Translations under genes and position numbers: made by a program
In this document: one piece after another, positions 9,303-18,543 of the stretch
Layout of the letters: every line of letters begins with the position of its first letter
Numbering within the stretch: position 1 is the first letter of the stretch
Assembly (NCBI RefSeq): GCF_022008395.1
Contig: NZ_JAIRBB010000006.1
Coordinates: forward strand, 1 to 64,000
Length of the DNA: 64,000 nt
Origin: Aequorivita xiaoshiensis
Lineage (GTDB): Bacteria > Bacteroidota > Bacteroidia > Flavobacteriales > Flavobacteriaceae
Reading direction: 5' to 3'
Notes under the pieces: model-generated
Told to the model about the DNA's origin: nothing
Seen by the model: the letters and a program-made list of their open reading frames with translations, nothing else
Databases searched by the model: none

Positions 9303-10169
9303 ATGCCTTGGTTTAAAAGAACGAAAAAAGGGATACAAACCCCAACTGAAGAGAAAAAAGACGTCCCTAAAGGGCTGTGGTACAAATCGCCTACAGGTAA
9401 AATTGTGGATAGCGAAGAGCTTGAAAGAAACTTTTACGTAAGTCCTGAAGACGGATACCACGTACGAATAGGAAGTAAAGAGTATTTTCAAATTTTATTT
9501 GACGATAATAAGTTTAAAGAATTAGACAAAAACCTTACTTCTAAAGACCCTCTTAAGTTTGAGGATAAAAAGAAATATACAGACAGGCTAAAAGAGGCAG
9601 AAGAAAAAACAGGATTAAAAGATGCTATTCGTTGCGCTGTTGGGAAATCGATGGGCGAAGATTTAGTTGTTGCCTGTATGGATTTTAGCTTTATTGGAGG
9701 TTCTATGGGTAGCGTTGTTGGTGAAAAAATTGCACGTGCTGCAGATTATTCTTTAAAGAAAAAAATACCATTAATGATTATTTCAAAAAGTGGTGGAGCT
9801 AGAATGATGGAAGCTGCACTATCGTTGATGCAACTTGCTAAAACAAGTGTAAAGCTTGCACAATTAAGTGATGCTGGTATTCCTTATATTTCTTTAGCAA
9901 CAGATCCAACTACGGGAGGAACCACAGCTTCTTTTGCAATGTTGGGTGATATCAACATTAGTGAACCAGGTGCATTAATTGGTTTTGCAGGACCACGTGT
10001 GGTAAGAGATACTACAGGTAAAGAATTACCTGAAGGGTTCCAAACATCTGAATTTGTATTAGAGCACGGGTTTTTAGATTTTATCACACATCGTAAAGAT
10101 TTAAAGCGAAAAGTTAACCTTTACCTAGACCTGGTTTCAAACAGACCTGTACGTAAAGAAACTGCTTAA
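9303..10169 (+). CDS. accD: Acetyl-CoA carboxylase carboxyltransferase beta subunit
   Basis: Beta subunit of acetyl-CoA carboxylase, which with AccA transfers the carboxyl group from biotin to acetyl-CoA in the first step of fatty-acid synthesis. The crotonase-like core is clear ([48 protein letters not shown]). I start at 9303 ([10 protein letters not shown]) because family members begin M-x-W-F-K-R; an ATG two codons upstream at 9297 is also in frame. Oddly, the N-terminal zinc ribbon lacks all four Cys ligands: the positions are Ser 29, Gly 32, Ser 47 and Asp 50 (numbered from 9303). The fold around them (LWYK...ELERN...YHVRIGS) is kept. accA is not in the window. Confidence 0.95.
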   Translation: MPWFKRTKKGIQTPTEEKKDVPKGLWYKSPTGKIVDSEELERNFYVSPEDGYHVRIGSKEYFQILFDDNKFKELDKNLTSKDPLKFEDKKKYTDRLKEAEEKTGLKDAIRCAVGKSMGEDLVVACMDFSFIGGSMGSVVGEKIARAADYSLKKKIPLMIISKSGGARMMEAALSLMQLAKTSVKLAQLSDAGIPYISLATDPTTGGTTASFAMLGDINISEPGALIGFAGPRVVRDTTGKELPEGFQTSEFVLEHGFLDFITHRKDLKRKVNLYLDLVSNRPVRKETA

Positions 10170-10225
10170 GTTTTAAAAAGTGGTTATTATTCTAAAAAAT
10201 AATATAGTAACTCAATAAGTTTTAC

Positions 10226-10233
10226 TACTTTTG
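10226..10233 (+). promoter_or_regulatory. TAnnTTTG -7 element of rpsO
   Basis: TACTTTTG followed by C is a full match to the extended flavobacterial -7 motif. It lies 57 bases upstream of the rpsO ATG. Confidence 0.6.
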
Positions 10234-10290
10234 CAGCCTTGATTATCAAAATGGTAGTCAATACATAAAAATCATTTTAACAATATTGGC

Positions 10291-10560
10291 ATGTATTTAT
10301 CACAAGAAGCTAAAGAAAAAATTTTTGAAAAACACGGTAAATCAAAGAAAGACACTGGTTCCGCAGAAGGACAGATCGCTTTGTTTACTTACCGTATCGA
10401 GCATTTAACAAAACACCTTAAAAACAACCAAAAGGACTTCAACACTGAGCGTTCATTGGTAATGTTAGTAGGAAAAAGAAGATCTCTTTTAGATTATTTA
10501 ATGAAAAAAGACATTCTTCGTTACCGTGCTATTATTAAAGAATTAGGATTACGTAAGTAA
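10291..10560 (+). CDS. rpsO: 30S ribosomal protein S15
   Basis: Small-subunit protein that binds the central domain of 16S rRNA and helps bridge to the large subunit. At 89 residues it has normal length. Recognisable segments are the DTGSAEGQIALFTYRIEHLT loop-helix and the C-terminal KRRSLLDYLMKKD...RYRAIIKELGLRK. The rpsO-pnp order is conserved in many bacteria. Here two hairpins lie between the genes, so pnp is probably expressed partly or wholly from its own promoter. Confidence 0.98.
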   Translation: MYLSQEAKEKIFEKHGKSKKDTGSAEGQIALFTYRIEHLTKHLKNNQKDFNTERSLVMLVGKRRSLLDYLMKKDILRYRAIIKELGLRK

Positions 10561-10568
10561 TTATAAGA

Positions 10569-10596
10569 GGGGGCGTTTTACGCCCCTTTATTTTTT
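10569..10596 (+). terminator. rpsO intrinsic terminator
   Basis: A GC-rich stem, GGGGCG (10570-10575) with CGCCCC (10581-10586), has a TTTTA loop and is followed by TTTATTTTTT. It sits 9 bases after the rpsO stop codon. Confidence 0.85.
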
Positions 10597-10617
10597 ACTC
10601 CAAATTTGATTTGGGGT
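10597..10617 (+). terminator. second hairpin between rpsO and pnp
   Basis: ACTCCAAAT (10597-10605) pairs with ATTTGGGGT (10609-10617) over 9 bp, with one G-T pair and a TTG loop, followed by TTTATT. It may back up the first terminator or be part of the pnp leader, where autoregulatory structures are known in other bacteria. Confidence 0.45.
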
Positions 10618-10767
10618 TTTATTAAAAAAACCCTTAATTTATAAAGAAGGCTACCCCCTTAGTTTTTCATTGGTCAAATCACAACAACACAACAACACTT
10701 AGCTTGAAAAACAAGCTCAGACCAAAAATTAACTGCATATATCTTTATGTGCAAAAATGAAAAACAA

Positions 10768-12999
10768 ATGATACCTAAAGTATTTAAAGAGGTCATTGAC
10801 CTTGGTGATGGAAGACAAATCACCCTTGAAACTGGAAAGTTAGCTAAACAAGCTCACGGTTCTGTAGTTGTACAATCTGGAAAATGTATGTTATTATGTA
10901 CTGTAGTTTCTAACTACGACTACAAAGACTTAGATTTCCTACCACTTACAGTAGATTACCGCGAAAAGTATGCTGCTTCTGGTCGTTACCCAGGAGGTTT
11001 CTTTAAAAGAGAAGCAAGACCAAGTGACGGAGAAGTATTAACAATGCGTCTAGTAGACCGAGTTTTACGTCCACTTTTCCCAAAAGATTACCACGCTGAA
11101 ACACAAGTTATGATTCAGTTAATGAGTCACGACGACGATGTTATGCCAGATGCAATGGCAGGATTAGCGGCTTCTGCTGCAATTCAGCTATCTGATTTTC
11201 CTTTCGAATGCCCTATTTCAGAAGCACGTGTAGGAAGAATCAACGGTGAATTTATCATCAATCCTACTAGAGCACAATTATTAGAGTCTGACATCGATAT
11301 GATGATTGGAGCTTCTGCTGACAGTGTAATGATGGTTGAAGGTGAAATGGACGAGATTTCTGAAGAAGAAATGACTGATGCAATTAAGTTTGCACACGAA
11401 CACATTAAAGTTCAATGTGCTGCACAAGTGAGACTTGCTGAAGCTTTTGGAAAGAAGGAAACTCGTGAATACCCTGCAGAAAGAGAAGACGCAGACCTTG
11501 AAAAGAAGGTTTACAATATGGCATACGATAAAGTATACGCTATTGCAAAAGCTGGTTCTGCTAAACACGAAAGAACGACTGCTTTTGCTGAAATAAAAGA
11601 ATCTATTAAAGCTACTTTTACTGAAGAAGAATTAGAAGACTTTGGAGATCTTGTTTCGAGATATTATTACAAAGCTGAAAAAGCTGCAGTTAGAGATTTA
11701 ACGCTAAACGAAGGATTACGTTTAGATGGACGTAAAACAAACGAAATTCGCCCTATTTGGTGTGAAGTTGATTACTTGCCATCTGTACACGGTTCTTCTA
11801 TTTTTACCCGTGGAGAGACTCAGGCACTTGCAACAGTGACTTTAGGAACATCAAGAGAAGCGAACCAGATAGACATGCCTTCATTTGAAGGTGAAGAGAA
11901 ATTCTACCTACATTACAACTTCCCTCCTTTTAGTACTGGAGAAGCTAGACCAATTCGCGGTACATCTCGTCGTGAGATTGGACACGGTAATCTAGCGCAA
12001 CGCGCACTTAAAGGAATGGTACCTAGCGATTGTCCTTACACTGTACGTGTAGTTTCAGAAGTATTAGAATCTAATGGATCTTCTTCTATGGCAACTGTTT
12101 GTGCTGGAACAATGGCAATGATGGATGCAGGAGTCCAAATGACAAAACCAGTATCTGGTATTGCAATGGGATTAATCTCTGATGGTGATAGTGGTAAATA
12201 CGCTGTACTTTCAGATATTTTAGGTGATGAAGATCACTTAGGTGATATGGACTTTAAAGTTACTGGAACGGCAGACGGTATTACTGCTTGCCAAATGGAC
12301 ATTAAGGTAAAAGGGCTAAGCTATGAGATTCTTGTAAATGCTTTAAAACAAGCTAGAGATGGAAGACTGCATATTCTTGAAAAATTGACTGAAACTATTG
12401 CAGAGCCGCGTGAAGATGTTAAGTCTTATGCTCCCAAAATGGTAACTGTTAGAATCCCTAATGAGTACATTGGTGCTTTAATTGGACCAGGAGGAAAAGT
12501 TATTCAAGAGCTTCAAAAAGAAACAGGCTGTACAATTGTTATTAACGAAGATCCAGAAACTGAAGAAGGAATTGTAGAAATTCTAGGAACAGGCCAGGAA
12601 GGTATTGATGCTGTTTTAGCTAAAATAAAATCTATAACATTTAAACCTAAAATGAATAGTGTTTACGAAGTTAAAGTTATTAAAATGCTCGACTTTGGTG
12701 CTGTTGTAGAATATTTAGAAGCTCCAGGAAATGAGTCGCTATTACACGTTAGTGAATTAGCTTGGGAACGTACAGAAAACGTATCTGATGTTGTAAACAT
12801 GGGAGATGTATTTGATGTAAAATACTTAGGTTTCGACCCAAGAACTAAAAAAGATAAGATTTCTAGAAAAGCTTTATTACCAAAACCAGAAGGCTACAAA
12901 GAGCGTGCTCCACGTGAAGACAGCCGAAATGGTGGACGTGACAATCGTGGACGCGATAACCGCGGACGTGATAGAGATAGAGATAGAAAGAGAGATTAA
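10768..12999 (+). CDS. pnp: Polyribonucleotide nucleotidyltransferase (PNPase)
   Basis: Phosphorolytic 3'-5' exoribonuclease of the RNA-degradation machinery. Two RNase PH domains (about residues 10-230 and 310-540) are joined by an alpha-helical linker and followed by KH ([19 protein letters not shown]) and S1 ([20 protein letters not shown]) domains. The second RNase PH domain carries [15 protein letters not shown] and the [17 protein letters not shown] block. The frame opens at 10747, but family members begin MIPKVFKEV, so I use the ATG at 10768 (743 residues). The last 30 residues are an Arg/Asp-rich RGRD tail, longer than in E. coli and probably RNA-binding. Terminator follows at 13043. 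Confidence 0.97.
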   Translation: MIPKVFKEVIDLGDGRQITLETGKLAKQAHGSVVVQSGKCMLLCTVVSNYDYKDLDFLPLTVDYREKYAASGRYPGGFFKREARPSDGEVLTMRLVDRVLRPLFPKDYHAETQVMIQLMSHDDDVMPDAMAGLAASAAIQLSDFPFECPISEARVGRINGEFIINPTRAQLLESDIDMMIGASADSVMMVEGEMDEISEEEMTDAIKFAHEHIKVQCAAQVRLAEAFGKKETREYPAEREDADLEKKVYNMAYDKVYAIAKAGSAKHERTTAFAEIKESIKATFTEEELEDFGDLVSRYYYKAEKAAVRDLTLNEGLRLDGRKTNEIRPIWCEVDYLPSVHGSSIFTRGETQALATVTLGTSREANQIDMPSFEGEEKFYLHYNFPPFSTGEARPIRGTSRREIGHGNLAQRALKGMVPSDCPYTVRVVSEVLESNGSSSMATVCAGTMAMMDAGVQMTKPVSGIAMGLISDGDSGKYAVLSDILGDEDHLGDMDFKVTGTADGITACQMDIKVKGLSYEILVNALKQARDGRLHILEKLTETIAEPREDVKSYAPKMVTVRIPNEYIGALIGPGGKVIQELQKETGCTIVINEDPETEEGIVEILGTGQEGIDAVLAKIKSITFKPKMNSVYEVKVIKMLDFGAVVEYLEAPGNESLLHVSELAWERTENVSDVVNMGDVFDVKYLGFDPRTKKDKISRKALLPKPEGYKERAPREDSRNGGRDNRGRDNRGRDRDRDRKRD

Positions 13000-13042
13000 T
13001 TTTAGTTGTGAGATTATTTTAACTCATAACTATAAACTTAAA

Positions 13043-13070
13043 AAAACGCCTTCATTTTTGAAGGCGTTTT
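13043..13070 (+). terminator. pnp intrinsic terminator
   Basis: AAAACGCCTTC (13043-13053) pairs perfectly with GAAGGCGTTTT (13060-13070), with a 6-base loop and a following T-rich run (TTTTTTGTTTTT in total). Confidence 0.9.
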
Positions 13071-13280
13071 TTGTTTTTATGCCATAATTTCATAAAAAGC
13101 CAAAAGTGTGCAATCCTGTCACCTTAAGATTTTCAGGTTTTTAAATAAACTTATAAACATTCAAACCACCTTGTATAGTACGCTAACAGTGAATTTAAGT
13201 TTTAACTTCAGAATTAAAAATTTTTATTGGCCCTCTCGCATAGTACTTGCAGCTTTATAGGCATAACAATAAAACAAATT

Positions 13281-14081
13281 ATGAAAGTACTAGTAATTGG
13301 CGCAGGAAATATGGGGTTGACATATGCCGAAGGCATGGCTGATTCCCCCTTATTGAATCGTAGAAAATTAATGATCTTCGATGTTTCAGATGAAAAAATT
13401 TCATCGCTAGAAAAGGTTGACAAATTTGATGTTTATAGAAATCTAGAAGATTGCCTTCCCAAAGCAGATATCGTTTTTGTAGCTGTAAAACCATACCACA
13501 GTGATGAGTTATTCCAAGAAATGAAAAACATGATCAATAGTGATCAAATTTTTATATCATTAATGGCTGGAGTTACCATCGAAACCATCCAAAATAGCCT
13601 AGACATTAAAAAAGTGGTTAGGGCTATGCCAAATCTCCCAGCAAAGGTAGGAATGGGAATGACATCATTTACAGCAGCCAAAGAACTTAGCCGCGTCGAG
13701 CTTTTAATGGTGCGAAACCTATTAGATACCACTGGAGAAGCAATTCACGTAGCAAACGAAAATTTTATAAATGCTTCTACCGGAATTTCAGGAAGTGGCC
13801 CAGCTTACGTTTTCTACTTTATGCAATCTATGTTGGAAGCTGCACTTAAAATGGGCTTCTCACAAAATGATTCAAAAATATTGGTCACCCAAACATTTGA
13901 GGGGGCTGTAAGACTTTTTACAGAATCTGATCTTTCACCAAATAGTTGGATGAAGATGGTAGCTTCAAAAGGAGGAACTACCCAAGCAGCATTAGATTCT
14001 ATGGAAGATAACAATGTAAAGGAATTGATTAAAGAAGCTGCCTATGCAGCTTTTAACAGAGCAACAGAATTAGGAAAATAA
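13281..14081 (+). CDS. proC: Pyrroline-5-carboxylate reductase
   Basis: NAD(P)H-dependent last step of proline synthesis, reducing 1-pyrroline-5-carboxylate to proline. The 266-residue protein starts at the ATG at 13281 (MKVLVIGAGNMG); the longer frame from 13227 adds 18 residues with no family match. The dinucleotide-binding GAGNMG is at residues 7-12. The family signatures VRAMPNLPAKVG, SGSGPAYVFYFMQSM and ASKGGTTQAALDSME are all present. It begins the run proC-proB-proA, whose spacers of 17 and 21 bases indicate one operon covering the whole pathway from glutamate. Confidence 0.96.
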   Translation: MKVLVIGAGNMGLTYAEGMADSPLLNRRKLMIFDVSDEKISSLEKVDKFDVYRNLEDCLPKADIVFVAVKPYHSDELFQEMKNMINSDQIFISLMAGVTIETIQNSLDIKKVVRAMPNLPAKVGMGMTSFTAAKELSRVELLMVRNLLDTTGEAIHVANENFINASTGISGSGPAYVFYFMQSMLEAALKMGFSQNDSKILVTQTFEGAVRLFTESDLSPNSWMKMVASKGGTTQAALDSMEDNNVKELIKEAAYAAFNRATELGK

Positions 14082-14098
14082 AAAAAGAAGGAAATTAT

Positions 14099-14869
14099 AT
14101 GAAGGAAAAACGAGTGGTTATAAAAGTAGGAACCAACGTTATGACAAATAAAGACAATCGTATTGTAGGACCAATTCTCAATGAACTGGTAAGACAAATC
14201 GCTACCTTATACGAAGATGGGTACTCACCTGTTTTGGTCTCTTCAGGATCGGCAATAGCTGGTATGGAGGTTTTAGGGGAATGTTTAGCAAAGGATGATG
14301 CTACAAGAAGGCAAATATATTCTTCTGTAGGGCAACCTCGAATGATGCGACATTACTATAGCCTATTCCATGATTACGGAATGCGATGTGCACAAATTTT
14401 AGCAACAAAACGCGATTTCACTCCAGGAAAACATCGTGAAAATATGATTAATTGTTATGAAGGTCTTTTAGCAGAAGGAATTGTACCCATTGCTAATGAA
14501 GATGACGCAGTTTCCTTAACAATGTCCATGTTCAGTGATAATGATGAGCTTGCTAGCTTAGTAGCCGAGCTTATTGAAGCAGACGCTTTAGTGATTTTAA
14601 CAGATACTGATGGCTTATATACTGGTCATCCAGATGATGAAGATTCTCAAAAACTGAGCAAAGTTCACCCAGACCAGGCTGTAGAACAATATGTTCAAGC
14701 GTCAAGTAAAGGCGAAGGCGAAGGTCGTGGTGGAATGAAGTCTAAACTTAAAATTGCCAAGCAAACAGCCAAGAAAAATATACCTACTTATATCGCTAAT
14801 GGAAAACGTAAAAATGTAATTGTTGACATTTTAAACGGCCATGATTTAGGTACAAAATTTTACGCATAA
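14099..14869 (+). CDS. proB: Glutamate 5-kinase
   Basis: First enzyme of proline synthesis, phosphorylating glutamate to gamma-glutamyl phosphate; usually feedback-inhibited by proline. The amino-acid kinase fold shows KVGTNVMT at the N-terminus, SSGSAIAGME, the NDNDELASLVAELIEADALVI-type region and ILTDTDGLYT. At 256 residues it ends after the kinase domain and lacks the C-terminal PUA domain of E. coli ProB (367 residues), as some homologues do. A strong ribosome-binding sequence (AGAAGG) lies 8 bases before the ATG, which is unusual for this window. Confidence 0.95.
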   Translation: MKEKRVVIKVGTNVMTNKDNRIVGPILNELVRQIATLYEDGYSPVLVSSGSAIAGMEVLGECLAKDDATRRQIYSSVGQPRMMRHYYSLFHDYGMRCAQILATKRDFTPGKHRENMINCYEGLLAEGIVPIANEDDAVSLTMSMFSDNDELASLVAELIEADALVILTDTDGLYTGHPDDEDSQKLSKVHPDQAVEQYVQASSKGEGEGRGGMKSKLKIAKQTAKKNIPTYIANGKRKNVIVDILNGHDLGTKFYA

Positions 14870-14890
14870 TTTAAAAAAACAGAAGAGAAT

Positions 14891-16090
14891 ATGAAGTTGA
14901 TAGATGAAAAATTAAAAAATCAGGTTTTAAATTTGATGATAAATATTATCGATAAAAACCGTGAGGAATTATTAAAGGCAAATGAAAAAGATTTACAAGC
15001 TTTTACAAAAAACGATCAAGCACTATACGACAGATTGGTGGTAGATAACTCCAAGATTGATGGTATGATAAAAGCTATTTCTGAAGTTAAAGATCAGGAA
15101 GACCCAATAAACCAGGAGATAAGCAGTAGAGAGCTGGAAAGCGGCCTTAAGATAATTAATAAAACAGCTCCCTTTGGCACTATTATGATTATATACGAAT
15201 CAAGACCAGATGTTACTATCGAAGCTGCAGTACTTGCTTTTAAAGCCAATAATAAAATTCTATTAAAAGGCGGTAAGGAAGCCTATAACAGCAATAAAAT
15301 TTTGATAAAATTCTGGCATGAAGCGTTACAAGAAAACGGACTTGAGAAAGATTGGATTACAATGCTAGAGCTAAACAGAGAAGAAACACAAGCCTTCTTA
15401 AAAAATCCTGATGAACCAATAGATTTAATTGTACCACGTGGTGGTGAACGTTTAATTCAATTTGTAAAGGAAAATGCCAATTGTGCTGTTTTAGTTAGTG
15501 GTCGTGGAAACAATTTTTTGTACATAGCCGAAGATGCCGATTGGAAAAAATCTCTTGAGGTGATTATCAATGCAAAAACCGATAAAATTTCAGGTTGCAA
15601 CGCATTAGATAAAGTTTTAGTAGATAAGAACATCCCTAATTATGCAACAAAACTTCAAGAATTAAAAGAAGTGCTCGAAGCTTCAAAAGTGAAAATTATT
15701 GTAGATTCTGAAGTTAAACAAACACTTTCTTCTTCAGAATTAATCGACGATGAAAATACTTGGTATGAAGAGTTTTTAGCAATGAAAATTGCAATTGGCG
15801 CAGTTGAAAACATAGACCAAGCTATTTCAAAAATAAATAAATACAGTGGTGGACATTCAAGTGCTATACTAACTGAAGACAATAGCAAAGCAGCTAATTT
15901 TATGGAAAACATAGACAGTGCTGCTGTTTACCACAACGCCTCTACGCGTTTTACCGATGGTGGACAAATGGGCGTTGGTGCCGAACTTGCTATTAGTACA
16001 GATAAACTACACCATCGCGGCCCCTTAGGTTTAAAGCAATTGGTGACTAATAAATACTACGTTTATGGAAATGGCCATATTCGAGTGTAG
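14891..16090 (+). CDS. proA: Glutamate-5-semialdehyde dehydrogenase (gamma-glutamyl phosphate reductase)
   Basis: NADPH-dependent reduction of gamma-glutamyl phosphate to glutamate-5-semialdehyde, the second step of proline synthesis. The 399-residue aldehyde-dehydrogenase-fold protein has APFGTIMIIYESRPDVTIEA, the LIVPRGGERLI segment, the catalytic Cys in KISGCNALDKVLV and the C-terminal STRFTDGGQMGVGAEL. It is the last gene of the proCBA operon, 21 bases after proB. No strong hairpin follows; an ECF-type promoter candidate begins 38 bases downstream. Confidence 0.96.
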   Translation: MKLIDEKLKNQVLNLMINIIDKNREELLKANEKDLQAFTKNDQALYDRLVVDNSKIDGMIKAISEVKDQEDPINQEISSRELESGLKIINKTAPFGTIMIIYESRPDVTIEAAVLAFKANNKILLKGGKEAYNSNKILIKFWHEALQENGLEKDWITMLELNREETQAFLKNPDEPIDLIVPRGGERLIQFVKENANCAVLVSGRGNNFLYIAEDADWKKSLEVIINAKTDKISGCNALDKVLVDKNIPNYATKLQELKEVLEASKVKIIVDSEVKQTLSSSELIDDENTWYEEFLAMKIAIGAVENIDQAISKINKYSGGHSSAILTEDNSKAANFMENIDSAAVYHNASTRFTDGGQMGVGAELAISTDKLHHRGPLGLKQLVTNKYYVYGNGHIRV

Positions 16091-16127
16091 TAATTAACTC
16101 AGTAAATGTTAAAAATCCTTCTAACGC

Positions 16128-16153
16128 AACCTTTTTAATATTATCAGACTATA
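16128..16153 (+). promoter_or_regulatory. candidate ECF-sigma promoter of lipoprotein/sigma operon
   Basis: GCAACCTTT, with its AACCTTT at 16128-16134, is separated by 15 bases from TATA (16150-16153). The same AACCTTT-15-TATA arrangement occurs upstream of rpoD at 18472-18497. The pattern resembles AAC/CGT-type ECF promoters, although the -10 half here reads ACTATA rather than CGTATA. It lies 25 bases upstream of the first gene of the operon. Confidence 0.35.
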
Positions 16154-16178
16154 GGGAAACAACTTAAGCAAGCATCTT

Positions 16179-17216
16179 ATGAAAATCCTTAAACTATTTC
16201 CATTATTTTTCCTGATGGTCTTTTTTGGCTCTTGTGAAAATGAACCGCTCGGTAAAATCGATCCATCACAGGTTATACAAGTAAACTCCGAACTATACCA
16301 ATTGATTGAAAAGGCTGCCAACAGTGATTTTACCAATGAAATTACTTGTATAGACTTCAATTATGGATTCACTTTGATTATTTACGATGAAGACTTTGAA
16401 ATTTTCGGCTATCAGGTTATAAATAGTGATAGTGAATTTAGTGACTTTTTAGGCACACTCGAAGAAGGGAAATCAATTAGCTTAAGCTATCCTATTACAA
16501 GTACTTTAAACAGTGGTGAGCCCTACACTATAAATAATAATGACGAGTTGAAAGAGGCTATAGAGAAATGTTTAATTGCAGACGAAATTACCACATGTAA
16601 CAATATTCTAACCGAAACTTCTTGTATTTGGAAAATCAGCCATATAGAAGGACCAAATAGTGAATATGATAGTTCTTATTTTGAAGTAAGCAACAGTGGT
16701 AATGTAGGATTGTATTCCGATGAAAACTCATTTGCGGGGACTTGGATTACCTATTTTATAGAAGACGAACTACATCTCAATATTTTTTTAATAGGTAATG
16801 AAGATGTAAAAGACGCGTGGAACTACGATTGGAAAGTAATTAGCTATGACGAATCTCAGATGACCATAGAGAATGGTACCGACCGTTTTCAGTTATTAAA
16901 AGAATGCACAGAACCTTGTAAAAAATTTCTGTTTGAAGAATGTGAAATTCGTCCTGGTTCAGAAAAAGCTATTTTCAATTTAGATAGCTATTTTGAATGT
17001 TTTTTTCCATTTACAAGAATAGACGATCCTACAACAGTTAGAACTACGTATTACGAAAACTACGAAGATATGCTTTCGGGTATAAACCCAATAGTAAACT
17101 TACTGTATGAAAACACTATAAATCCTCAAATAATTTATGTTAGATTTGATGACATTATTACAGGAGAACTGTTAACATCTATGCCCCTAGTTTTAAAAGT
17201 AATTGAATGTTCTTAA
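16179..17216 (+). CDS. Lipoprotein with lipocalin-like region, function unknown
   Basis: Not recognised as a named family. The 345-residue product has a lipoprotein signal with lipobox FFGSC (Cys 19), so it is probably anchored in the outer membrane or inner-membrane outer leaflet. The first 130 residues look like a beta-rich domain ending in a Cys pair (TCNNILTETSC). Residues of about 140-245 (CIWKIS..., YFEVSNSGNVGLY, ELHLNIF, MTIENGTDRFQLL) have the strand pattern of small lipocalin-like domains. Several further Cys suggest disulfides. It is followed after 14 bases by an ECF sigma factor and may be an accessory or sensor part of that signalling unit; this is inference from position. Confidence 0.6.
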   Translation: MKILKLFPLFFLMVFFGSCENEPLGKIDPSQVIQVNSELYQLIEKAANSDFTNEITCIDFNYGFTLIIYDEDFEIFGYQVINSDSEFSDFLGTLEEGKSISLSYPITSTLNSGEPYTINNNDELKEAIEKCLIADEITTCNNILTETSCIWKISHIEGPNSEYDSSYFEVSNSGNVGLYSDENSFAGTWITYFIEDELHLNIFLIGNEDVKDAWNYDWKVISYDESQMTIENGTDRFQLLKECTEPCKKFLFEECEIRPGSEKAIFNLDSYFECFFPFTRIDDPTTVRTTYYENYEDMLSGINPIVNLLYENTINPQIIYVRFDDIITGELLTSMPLVLKVIECS

Positions 17217-17230
17217 AGGGATAGTTACAA

Positions 17231-17782
17231 TTGAAAGAAGACGAATTAATAAGGAGATGTTGTAAAAACAACCGAGCAGCTCAAAGCGAACTATTCAGGA
17301 AGTATAAGGATAGCCTTTTCTTTATTTCGCTGAAATACTGCCGAAACGAAGCTGATGCAGAGGATAACTTGCACGATGCTTTTATTACAATTTTTCAAAA
17401 AATAAGAACATTTTCAAGGAAAGGATCTTTTGAAGGGTGGATGAAACGAATAACCATCTATAAGGCCATTGATAAATACAAAGAACAAAAACCTTTTTCT
17501 ATTGAATTTAATAACGATATTCTAAAAGATTCAGTCGAAATTGAAGTAGAAAATGAAGACAGTCTATCTTTAAATCAGTTTTTAAAATTAATACAAGATC
17601 TTCCAGATCAATACAGACTGGTGTTTAACTTATACCAATTAGACGATTTTTCACATAAGGAAATCGCTTCGCTTTTGAATATTTCAGAAGGAACATCAAA
17701 ATCAAATTATTATCGTGCAAAATTAATTTTACGCGATAAAATAAAAGAAGCACAGAAAATTCTCAGTTCAAAAGCACTTTAG
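17231..17782 (+). CDS. ECF-type RNA polymerase sigma factor
   Basis: Alternative sigma factor of the extracytoplasmic-function class, 183 residues. Sigma region 2 spans about 20-90 (ELFRKYKDSLFFISLKYCRNEADAEDNLHDAFITIF, GSFEGWMKRI). Sigma region 4 spans about 120-175 (LPDQYRLVFNLYQLDDFSHKEIASLLNISEGTSKS). The start codon is TTG, which usually lowers translation. It follows the lipoprotein gene by 14 bases and is separated from its likely anti-sigma gene by 1 base. There is no FecR-type or SusC partner next to it, so it does not look like a classic nutrient-transducing FecI system. Confidence 0.93.
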   Translation: MKEDELIRRCCKNNRAAQSELFRKYKDSLFFISLKYCRNEADAEDNLHDAFITIFQKIRTFSRKGSFEGWMKRITIYKAIDKYKEQKPFSIEFNNDILKDSVEIEVENEDSLSLNQFLKLIQDLPDQYRLVFNLYQLDDFSHKEIASLLNISEGTSKSNYYRAKLILRDKIKEAQKILSSKAL

Positions 17783-17783
17783 A

Positions 17784-18416
17784 ATGGAAAATAAAAAAGA
17801 TATAGGAAAGCTTTTTGAAGACAAGCTCCAATTCGGAAAAAAGGAACCTAACACAAAGGTTTGGGAAAGACTAAACATCTCGTTAGATGCTGAAAAACGT
17901 AAAAGAGAGAAAATTATGTATTATTGGTTTACCGCAATTAGTGTTGTTCTTTTACTTGGGGTTACCCTAATCATAAACCTAGACAGTGAAGAAGAAAATA
18001 ATTCGTTAACCGATCAGAAAATGGACAATGCTTCGGAATTAACTTTAAAAAAAGAAGTGGTAAACACAGCAAATAACCTTAAAACCTCGACAACAGACAC
18101 GTTAAATAACTCTAATAAAAAAGTTGAAAGTACTTCTAATTCGAATGTTTCTATTGAAAACTCTGAAGGTGATAAAATAGAGAATGCTAAAGAAAATAAA
18201 TTGAAATCTAATCAAGTTATTGGTAAAGACGAAAAAGCTACATCTAGATTTAATGAAAATGAATTTAAGGTGTCAAAAAACTATCATTATTACAACAGCA
18301 ACACAAATCAGCAGTATATAACGTCTGATAAAGAAGAAATTGACAGTTTAATTTCTGAAAATAACAAATCGGCAGATTCTTTAATACTTGATAAAGCAAA
18401 TTATATAGAAGACTAA
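17784..18416 (+). CDS. Probable membrane anti-sigma factor
   Basis: A 210-residue protein with a cytoplasmic N-terminus of about 45 residues (LFEDKLQF...PNTKVWERLN), one membrane segment at about 47-66 (YYWFTAISVVLLLGVTLIIN) and a low-complexity Asn/Ser/Glu/Lys-rich periplasmic tail. The LF..KL......VWE.L pattern before a single TM helix is typical of Bacteroidota anti-sigma factors encoded directly after ECF sigma genes. The 1-base spacing from the sigma gene supports that role. No catalytic or sensor domain is visible in the tail. Identity as the anti-sigma is inference from architecture and position. Confidence 0.65.
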   Translation: MENKKDIGKLFEDKLQFGKKEPNTKVWERLNISLDAEKRKREKIMYYWFTAISVVLLLGVTLIINLDSEEENNSLTDQKMDNASELTLKKEVVNTANNLKTSTTDTLNNSNKKVESTSNSNVSIENSEGDKIENAKENKLKSNQVIGKDEKATSRFNENEFKVSKNYHYYNSNTNQQYITSDKEEIDSLISENNKSADSLILDKANYIED

Positions 18417-18469
18417 CCATCGCATTTAGAGAGTCTAAAAAAATAATTCAAATTTTTTATTAAGTTTTT

Positions 18470-18498
18470 GTAACCTTTACAGGAATTCTTACGTATAA
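18470..18498 (+). promoter_or_regulatory. candidate ECF-sigma promoter upstream of rpoD
   Basis: GTAACC (18470-18475) and CGTATAA (18492-18498) are 16 bases apart, the spacing and sequence type of canonical ECF promoters (AAC at -35, CGT at -10). It lies 45 bases before the rpoD ATG and shares AACCTTT-15-TATA with the candidate at 16128-16153. Confidence 0.5.
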
Positions 18499-18543
18499 CC
18501 CAATACAAAAGTTTTAAAACTTAATCTACAGGACACACCTTAA

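Noticed and set aside
16091-16178. Intrinsic terminator after proA
   Set aside because: No stable stem followed by a T-run was found between proA and the lipoprotein gene, so read-through cannot be excluded.
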